Shown piece after piece: positions 55,853 through 64,000 of a stretch of 64,000 bases of DNA. Source of the DNA: Trichobilharzia szidati. Lineage: Eukaryota > Platyhelminthes > Trematoda > Strigeidida > Schistosomatidae. The stretch spans positions 86,174,793 through 86,238,792 of the forward strand of contig OX235273.1 of NCBI GenBank assembly GCA_944472155.2. Reading direction: 5' to 3'. Position numbers and translations under genes: made by a program. The notes beneath the pieces were generated by a model that was given only the letters and a program-made list of their open reading frames with translations, made no database searches and had not been told where the DNA came from. Numbering within the stretch: the first letter of the stretch is position 1; every line of letters begins with the position of its first letter.

Positions 55853-57926
55853 GTGAAAGTGCTGTTGTTAGTGATGTCTGACGATGTGCTCAGATTATTC
55901 AACCAGATTTTAAAGAGCCAAAGTTTTTACTCCTGGAAAGCATTTGAGGGTGCTTTTAAAGAGTGTAACAAAGTTGCACAAATTCATTATATTGTCAGAA
56001 GTAGTCGGACTGACAGGAATAATCCGATTCTGATGTACGAACGGGTGGATTATGTGTGTACATTTGGTCAGAAAAGAAAAAGCCGATCAGAAGGAGTCAG
56101 ACCTGGAACACCGTAAGTGTATAATTTTTTAGTTAATCCTTTTTATCAGTTTTACGCACACGGGTTGTACGTCAAGTTTTAGCGTGAACAGAATTAACGG
56201 ATGTGTGGTTGTTGGTGATATGAGGGGTGAACTTAATCATACGTGTACAGAAGAGTTTATGATGTTTGACCATAGCAGACGTAAGCTCACAGGAATGCAG
56301 AGGGTCATTGTGGATGGTATGGTAGAATCTATGATTTCTAGCAGTGAAATCCAGTTTTCTTGAAATTCGGGAAAAGATGTCGTTAAATTGAAAGAGCAAA
56401 GGTTTGCAGGTATACATAAAGAACATAAATGCTTTATCTTACTGAAGGTATCTACAGTATGGATTCTGTTCTGCAATTATTCCGGTCGACAGGAGAGGTT
56501 AGGACTAAGAGTTCAAATGGTCAGATTGATATAATATATTTTAGTCTGCATCAGCAAATTAAGTTTTATGAGTGTTTTCCAGAGGTAATATGTAGTGACT
56601 CTACGTATAAAACGAATAATGTTGGGTAAGTTAGTGATAATAGTGTAATGTTTGCAGATTCACTCTTTTTCAATTAGTTGTAACCGACGGATGTGGATAG
56701 GGTGCTACTGTAATGTTTGCTCTTTGTCGACGAGAAACTGTGTCAGATATAACACACGTTCTGAGGATGTCCCAGTCCATTATAGGATTTACGGACGGCA
56801 CCACAACGTTGGTTATGGGTAACTGTCAAACAGAAATTTTTTCGGTGAAGGAGGTGTTTCCGCGATGCCAAATTATTCTGTGTTCATTTCACGTGCTTAG
56901 AGCCTTCGGTCGCAAGGTATTTGAGTGTCAGTGATTAATAGTAATAATAATATTACTACTGTCATTTTTCAGTTCCGTGATCCTGACCTACGTTATGCAC
57001 TGGAAAAACTAGTTTCCACTCGTATTAGACCAAAGTAAGTTATCTATAAAGCAAAAAATGGTAAATACGTAGGTTCTCATATTTCTATTTTTACATGCGT
57101 CATACGTTCCCCCAGGCAAACAACTTTTTAAATGGACTTTGGATAAACACCAGACACATGTGGGCGCGATGCCTTTTCAGAAAAGCAATTACTTTAGGTA
57201 ACCACACTAACAACAGGGTGTGAAGTTCTCATAAGCATATGAAACTGCACCTCCGACGAAATGATCCCTTATTGTTGACTTTATGGAAAGTTCGTAATAC
57301 GTCCATGAAATTGCAGACTGCGGTCGAACGATACTGTATTTGCGTTGCAGAAATTTCGTCAGTTCAACGTAAGTGAAAAGTTTACTCTTATACTATTATA
57401 TAGGTTCCTGAGCCAATTCAAAAGCAATTGGAAAAATTAACACCGTATGCAGCTGCGATTGTCAACAGGAGTTATGAACGTATTCGCAATCTGAGTCATG
57501 AATTAGTAGGCAGAGACATAATTGATTGCTTCGATGGAATACAGGACTACATGGTTGATACTTCCGCTGGAGTGTGTACCTGCCACCACTTCCATGACTA
57601 CCGTCTCCCTTGTTCACATGTCCTGTACGCCTACTATAAAAGATTGTTCACTGGAGGTAAGATGAATTTGTGTAATACATATGTATACACTTTCAGATAT
57701 ATTGCAGTACAGCCGCAGGTGGTGGAGAGAATACAACCTAAATGTTTCCATGAGGACAATGCAGCGAGTTGATGTTACAGAGTGTGATGTATATGAATAT
57801 GCACGACGAGTGTGGCAGTGTCTTCATCACCTAAAGAAAACTAATGCAAATATTGCGCTCAGTGTCATCAGTAGACAATACAGTGAATATGAAGACATTT
57901 TCAATGGTCTACATATGTCAATTTAA
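55853..57926 (+). pseudogene. Mutator-like (MULE) transposase / SWIM zinc-finger gene with micro-introns
   Basis: Inferred exons: 55853-56112, 56150-56409, 56448-56625, 56658-56916, 56973-57034, 57116-57368, 57404-57656, 57697-57926; introns are GT-AG, 32-81 bp. Domains in order: an N-terminal FAR1-like region (GCTSSFSV, LNHTC); MULE motifs CSDSTYKTNN, FTDGTTTLVMG, FPRCQIILCSFHVLRA and GNHTNNRV; then a SWIM finger of form CxCx9CxH (CTCHHFHDYRLPCSH); and a C-terminal tail with WREYNL. MULE transposases cut and paste DNA and the SWIM finger binds DNA. Three in-frame stops interrupt it: TGA near 56360, TAG near 56700, and TGA replacing the Glu of TNNRxE near 57221. Phases disagree around exon 6. 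Exons 7-8 join cleanly (phase 1, GAT). Mutator elements (Curupira) are known in schistosomes; a domesticated ZSWIM-type gene is the alternative, but the stops favour decay. Confidence 0.8.
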
Positions 57927-57929
57927 CCG

Positions 57930-59530
57930 TTGGATTGTTAATAATTATTTTCATGTAAACATAGACGTTAACGTATAGTGCAAAGTGAAATTGCAGCCAT
58001 ATTTCGCTTACATTGATTGATACCACCAATTATTTCCTCAAGTCTCACTGAAAAATCAAGCCTCCATCTCGTCATGATGACAAATTTATTTTCACTCATG
58101 TCGAATAAAAAAGGTATGGTAAGCAAGATGTAGCGTTACGAACTTTTAAAGGTGGTTCACACATCCATACACTTGCCGACATTTTCTGTTAGTTCACTTC
58201 AGATAGACGTGTTTTACAGGCATACTTACTTCTTCATATACATTAATATTTACATGTAATTAAGAGTAACAATGTTGTCACCTAAGTAACTGATCCGTTT
58301 GCTACATTCTATTTGCAATCTACGCCTCAATTCAGCTGACATTCTTAGGTACTTGACTTATTATTACTATGATTCTTTTGCATGTAGCCATGACTTTCAC
58401 TGAAAACAGTATATAATAATTGTCATTACCAGGATTATAATATTACACTAATAATTATGTTTACGTTTATTGTATTACAATTTGTAGTTAATCATGCGCA
58501 ACAGAAGTGCCAACAATGTTAATAGAGGCTTATGCGGGCTTACATGACCGAACTTCTTGGGAAATTTGGAGACATGGTTCCATCAGATTACGCCGTAGAA
58601 GTGGACGCAAGAATGTTACGTTTTCTCATTATGTAAATCACATGAATGTGCATTGCAATAAAAATAAACTTTTCCTGTACGCAATCTTGTCTTTGATTTC
58701 ACATGCTGGCGTCGGGAGTAAGGCAAGTAAACCGGTACTTTCTTAGGTGAGAACTTGCGTTAGCGTAATCCCGTAGGACCAGAAATATTTCAAATGAATT
58801 GCATTTAAGCCTTTGCGTTTCAAATCTAAGGAAAAAATATGGTCCGTGCGCTGCAGTATTATTGTATCAGAGGCTAAGTGTATTTTAAAGTAGTTCATTA
58901 CTGCTGCTTCCATTCCAGCATCCCTAGAAATATCGAGAGAATTGCGAGTTACACTTACCAAAATAAAGCGAATTATCAGTAGGGTATCTACATCATGTTA
59001 ACATATACCTTTTCATACTGGTTACCTTTCAAATTCCTACGTAGACATTTCGTTGTAAGTGTATACCTTGTACACACTGCAGGAATCTCTCGCAAGTTAA
59101 TCATTTCGACGACATATGATACTTAACGAGAATGGTAGACAGCGTAGTAATCCTTTCGTGAAATGCATTCAAGTCTTAAGTAGTCAATATTTCCTCAGTG
59201 CGTCATTAAGCCTTACGTCAAGTCATTCAGCTATGCAGAATCGAGTTGCGTATAATAATACAATTATTCACTGCTTTTAAAGAGACAATAGTCGTTGAAC
59301 ACGTGTTTGTAATGCAGTAACGAAGTATAACTGAGGTAATGTAGGTCATATGTGTACACGACTCCTATCAGTATACTAGGTAGTCCAAGTTAAGTATGCA
59401 AAGTACACCCTATCTATAATAATAACGTATATTTCATGTAAACATAAATTTACATGAAAATGCATGCCACTTTTACACGCACGATCAAGTATGATATAAT
59501 GTCAAATAGTAGATTGTCTACAAGTTAATA
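57930..59530. other. No recognised gene
   Basis: A 79-residue frame at 58507-58746 is basic in its middle and has no recognisable domain. No tRNA-like head or inverted repeat was seen. Confidence 0.35.
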
Positions 59531-59540
59531 ATTTTTGAAC

Positions 59541-60357
59541 GGCGAAGTTCAACAATAGCGTCCCAGGAGTGTAAATGTTCCAATGACCTTATGAATGTTC
59601 CAATGACCCTGAACGCATGCTAGTCATTGGTTGAGGAAGCTCACCATTACTCTAGCGCGAATAATTGTGCGTACCGGTAAGTGACACTGAATTAATTGTC
59701 TTCTAGGAACTTTTTTGAAAAGTTTAAACTGTCTGTGATGAATATCTTGTTTCTGTCCAATTACTGGGTGCCAGAGCGAATAACGTTTGGGTTTTAGGAA
59801 TTTATGACACCTAGATTCGCAAAGGATTTATGGAGCTGATTCTAGATAGGAGTGCTGATACACTCCTCCCTATTATTCAGCGTCTCGTCTTACCAGGCAC
59901 CACCATTCATACAGATGAATGGGCGGGATATAGCCAATTATCGTAATTGGAATATATACAACTGAATCAGAATCTACATCACAGCTGTGATGTGGAGTGA
60001 GCCATTCGAATGATTTCGTCGACCCTGTGACCATTACTCCTAATAATTCCATCGAAGGTTTCTGGGGTAGACTGAAAAATAGAATCCGAGCTATCAACGG
60101 ATCACAAAAGGAAGTTATTTTCAGTCATTTGGATGAATATATGTATAGAAATTGCTTTAATTTAAAAACTGTAACTCCGCTTAATAATTGGAACATTTTT
60201 TATTTCATAATAGAGAAAAGTACCCTGTTTGATTTATTTTCATGCTTATTTATGTAAAAATACGTGGAATTTTATGCAAAAATCATCCTATTTATGATTG
60301 GTCGGTTCAAGATCACTTGTGTGTTCGTTCCTTGGGACTCTATTGTTGAACTTTGCC
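59541..60357 (+). mobile_element. Merlin DNA transposon, 817 bp, with exact ends
   Basis: Terminal inverted repeats of 25 bp (59541-59565 and 60333-60357, starting GGC and sharing AAGTTCAACAATAG) differ at two positions. The 8-bp target duplication TTTTGAAC is identical on both sides (59533-59540 and 60358-60365), as expected for Merlin (8-9 bp). Inside, 59735-60257 encodes the C-terminal catalytic half of an IS1016/ISXO2-type transposase. The element is therefore an internally deleted, non-autonomous copy, not a full-length Merlin. Confidence 0.92.
59735..60257 (+). pseudogene. Merlin (IS1016/ISXO2-like) transposase remnant
   Basis: A CDEYLVS stretch (possible first catalytic Asp) is followed by NNVWVLGIYDT, a stop, RKGFMELILDRSADTLLPII and PGTTIHTDEWAGYSQL (second Asp in HTDEW). 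After another stop and a frameshift comes DFVDPVTITPNNSIEGFWG, with the catalytic Glu in SIEGFW, then HLDEYMYR. These are the hallmark blocks of the ISXO2/Merlin DDE domain. The N-terminal DNA-binding region is missing between the left TIR and CDEY. At least two stops and one frameshift make it non-functional. An N-terminal piece upstream of the element was considered and rejected, because the TIRs and target duplication exclude it. Confidence 0.85.
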
Positions 60358-60369
60358 TTTTGAACAGCT

Positions 60370-63155
60370 AAATATTTGATATATATATATAAATACGCTC
60401 ATTGTCTAACGCAGGCCGTATGATTATTGAATTATACAGTAGTCCTCCAGGTTGCGCGGGAAAATCGACTTCGTTTCGTTTTCAACCCGCGGTTGTAGGC
60501 ATACGATAACCAACCAATATTGAGGTAAGTACAACGTTTACAAGGGATAATAAGCTGTTTTAGAAAAGTAAGGGTGCTAAAGTGAATCATTAAAGTGTAA
60601 TGAAATAGGTAAGTGCAATGTATCATTAATAGATGCATTGATAAAGGAAATACAATGGGAGACTATAATCCCTAGGCTGACAAAGTTCATTTGCAATGTA
60701 TAATGCTACCTATATATGTCTTACTATCATGATGTCCACTTTTGGTTTTAATACAGTTATCCACAAGCCGGTTGTTTTATTTCATACCTTTTTGTGTATC
60801 TGGTCACAACCGTACCCTATAGAGAATAGGAATAGAATAAGTCGAATCAAATTCATAAAGGGCTATAAAATGTTAGGTTTAATGGAATATAATCAGCAAG
60901 TGAAGACGTTTTTAGAAAATGAGCGAGATGAGACATTGTGAAGCGGTATTCAAAGATTCGACAAAGGAAAGCAAATTAATTCATAAGATGCCCCATAAAT
61001 CTGTGCAGAGCCCACGTGGTCGCATCTCAACAATAGGCTGAGCGAATGGTATATGTTTAAAGGTAGAAGCATGATGTGTCTAGGCGATCATTATTATCTT
61101 TTTCTAGATAAAGATCCAAGCCCTCATAAAAATCCTGAGCCATCAAATTGCATATTGCTGTTCCTGAAGAATGGGGCGATTCACCTAAGTGACCACCATC
61201 AAAAGTACCTAATTATTTTTATGCTGTTCATTAGAATACTGTCCCAAGCGAAATTATCAGGCGATAAAATGATAACTACGCACTTACACAATCACATAAG
61301 CACTTATACTTATCTCAAAAACTTGTCGGCATCAATCAAATTCATTGACTACTTTGTTGTTCCTAGGAAATGCAACTTATAACGTGGCCTGTCACTGTGA
61401 AAACTGATAGCCTGAATAGAAAACTTTACGCATAGTACGTGTTCATTTTAACATAACTTATCACCGTGACAAACAATAAGTATTATTGACAAAGGTTCAT
61501 AAACATTTGAGAAATATTTATTTGAGTGAATACATTCATCATATCACAAATATTTTATCGACCCCACACATAAATTTTCCGTTTAACATTCACTGGAACG
61601 TCTAAACATATTAAGTGAATTCAGGACTGAGGACCATAATCTGCAAAACAAAAATGACGAAACTTCAGTTACTAAAAGATTACTTAGCTAAGGATTTTAA
61701 AACACTGTACAAAAAACGATTATTTTTGCAATGTAATATCACCAGTTAATCAAATGAATTCACTTTCTAACTATTAAAACTAAAAAGTATCATAAAATCC
61801 TAATTACACCAGTGTTCAACTCATTTACTCATCATTACATGAAATATGCCCCATTTACGAAAATTATGCAGTATTTATTTTCATAATTGACAGTTTGCAA
61901 TGAATTCTGACATGTCGTATGCACCTCAGCATTTCAATTTGATGAAATGACAGCATTTTGTCAACACACTGAAAAGGACTACTTTTCTCACTTTTTACAC
62001 GTCTTTTCGTTGAAATACGGTTTCTAAAATCCATTTCTGTCGAAAAAACCACTAAAAACAACGTAGAATAGCCCAAACACCACACCACGATAACACCTTA
62101 AAACCGCAGCAATTAGCTGATTTGTTCCTCTATCCTCTGCCTGAAATCGCAATATTACATCAATTAAATCTTCCCCCAAAATCAAGGCCACTTGAAACCC
62201 ATAGCAACATAGCAACGGACATCTTAGCGGGGATATACAATAAAGTCACTCGGCGTGCAGTGGGAGATAATGTGATAATGATATATTAGTATATTAGAGA
62301 TATTAGTATCAGCGTTTGGTGCCAACACTGTGTCAGCTATCTCCTGGGAAATATGCCTTGTCCTAGCTGTAGACTGTTCGATATGCCAGCAAGGAATTGA
62401 TCCGATTTAATGCGTGTTATATGCATGATGCCAGGTGTTTCCGTTAACTGACGCTGGTGAATATCCTGCTCGAAGTGGCTAGTCGGGCAATGTTATTGTG
62501 AAAGTTATAATCGATATGAGCATTCGGTAATTTGTTGCCATAATAGGAATGAAGTCTTGGCATCTGGCTGAGATACTTATCAAACCATGGCAAGTTTTTT
62601 GCAGACATTGGCATATGCTCTCTACAAAATTCATAACGTGTATGAATGGGTTCTATGGACTTATTTGGCTTAATGAATGTGGTCTGTAGCCGGTGTTTAG
62701 GAGACTTTCTATAACATTCAGTTGATAGAACATTTAAAAGGGGGCTGGCTGACGATGGGTTTGCGTAGTTGATGAGCAGAATAATACCAAATACTTCGCT
62801 GTTGTTTGTCTAGAAGTAGTGGTTGGATATAATTGCATTCCACTTAAGACCAATTAGGCCTACCTCTAGGAGCTTGGTTTATCATAACTGACCTTTTCTT
62901 AGTAAGATGACTTAGGGGTGCTTGCTTTTTTTCATATCAGTAGGCTTTCGTACTTTGGGTTCGGAATTTAATTTATTTACTTTTGCATCCCTTTTCTTAT
63001 GTTAAACTGGTTGATGGTGGCTAACAGGGCAGCCAGCACATGTTATATAGGGTATCTGTTGCTCGAACACACCTAGCGCTTTAGTTTTCTTATTGGCAAT
63101 GGGGTATTTGCCATAATGCCTTGGGAACTTGCTTACTAGGGTATCTACACCGTAC
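60370..63155. other. No recognised gene; one repeat shared with 828-880
   Basis: Frames at 60696-60941 and 61053-61382 have no identifiable domain. The stretch 62202-62250 is an inverted match to 828-880 (shared TATCCCCGCTAA and GTCCGTTGCTAT). Nothing else recurs that I can see. Confidence 0.35.
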
Positions 63156-63162
63156 TAGTACT

Positions 63163-63990
63163 TCACAGTGGATGGATTGTTAGACTGAGGAGTAAATGAC
63201 TGATAAGGAGATGGGTGGAACACCAGTGGGATGGGTTTTCATGTTTCTGGCTCTTGACCCTTGTGTCAGTGTGCAAACGACATATTTCAACATCATGTTC
63301 TGTTGATTCATCTATGTCCACCATTTCAGTGTCAGCATCAGTCTCTTTATATAATACTTGGCTAAAACTTGTCAGTGCCTGCGAAATTGTCCGATGCATG
63401 AGGTTATCAGGCATTTCACTAGACGGAATAACGCATGGAACATCATCTACAGTTGTCCTATTAGAGTGATCAGCATTTAGTGTTCCAGAGTGGCATCGTC
63501 TTTGGCATGGTGTTAAATCAGGTGCAACCCTGATGTTAGTGTAGGGTGTTGAAGAGCCTATTGTCTTACCAGATTTCAGAAAATTCCTAGACCTTTCAAT
63601 CGACCTGAACTTGAAAAGTACCGGGCATGAGTGGTTTGCAGATTTCTTACGAAGACGCAAAACCTGACATTCTTTGAACGAAATATTACAGGCCTTTAGA
63701 CATGAAGTTTTAAGTCTAGCAATAGGCTATCTATCTGGAATTATATAAGCCAAGACGTTATGTGAAGACATAATCCACTTAACAGCTTTTCCAGTCAAAT
63801 AGTCAATTATGCGCTCGGATTTGATAAGTGATTCTAGATGTGATGTGAGGGGCAGAATGCTGTCAACCTAATCTGTAGGCCTCCTACTGATTTCTGAAGT
63901 GTCAGCAAATCATTTTTGCTACGAGCCGCATTATCTAGCATTTCCTCCGTGACATCAGATACCATAAATTTGGGTGTATCTGGTGCCAAA
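63163..63990 (-). pseudogene. Possible LINE ORF1-like remnant
   Basis: The minus-strand frame 63660-63163 starts with a stretch resembling a domain found upstream of the RT in some trematode and mollusc LINEs: CPVLFKFRSIERSRNFLKS followed by YTNIRVAPDLTPCQRR (compare the RP-[LV]KV ... SPDLTPEQR pattern). The tail is acidic then His-rich and unlike any family. Upstream, 63990-63860 reads MVSDVTEEMLDNAARSKNDLL in another frame, so the region is broken or contains introns. It could instead be an exon of an unknown host gene running off the right edge. Confidence 0.4.
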
Positions 63991-64000
63991 TGTGGAATCA

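Noticed and set aside
58507..58746. N-terminal half of the Merlin transposase
   Set aside because: It lies outside the TIRs and the 8-bp target duplication at 59533-60365 and shows no zinc-ribbon cysteines.

Overview
The window reads as nuclear DNA of a blood fluke (Schistosoma or a close schistosomatid). It is AT-rich. It carries tRNA-derived SINEs of the Sm-alpha type with hammerhead-ribozyme remnants, SR2/RTE-like and CR1-like LINEs, Penelope-like elements (PLEs) with GIY-YIG endonuclease domains, a Merlin DNA transposon and a Mutator-like transposase with a SWIM zinc finger. Spliced genes have the very short 5' introns and long 3' introns typical of schistosomes. The species cannot be fixed from the sequence.

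Host genes are few. The first coding exon of an MFSD12-like transporter lies on the minus strand at 3986-4447; its later exons lie beyond the left edge. A complete cytoplasmic-type histidyl-tRNA synthetase gene (HARS) runs on the minus strand from 52302 down to 43392. Nine coding exons join in frame to 503 residues. Its upstream introns are as small as 30, 34 and 35 bp, while a downstream intron of 4.6 kb has absorbed an RTE copy.

Layout: 1-3.9 kb, SINEs and probable transporter intron; 3.9-4.5 kb, transporter exon; 4.9-14.5 kb, SINEs and PLE fragments, one PLE endonuclease split by a small palindromic insertion; 15.3-27.2 kb, LINE-dominated, with two long RTE copies in tandem on the minus strand and a CR1-like RT; 27.5-34.5 kb, palindromes and PLE pieces; 35.5-37.2 kb, a nearly intact LINE reverse transcriptase; 37.5-41.3 kb, PLE N-terminus, a SINE with a 17-bp target duplication and a 1.3-kb palindromic PLE; 41.6-42.4 kb, LTR-retrotransposon gag/protease remnant; 43.4-52.3 kb, HARS; 53.1-54.6 kb, two copies of an unclassified 0.3-kb repeat; 55.8-57.9 kb, decayed Mutator-like/SWIM transposase gene with micro-introns; 59.5-60.4 kb, Merlin element with exact ends; 63.1-64 kb, possible LINE ORF1-like remnant.

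The most unusual theme is the density of long inverted repeats, at least seven, with arms from 50 to about 560 bp. Two belong to one family that is flanked by 12- and 13-bp direct repeats. This suggests a retroelement that inserts as fold-back (head-to-head) copies. Nothing here is prokaryotic: I see no operons, CRISPR arrays or riboswitches.
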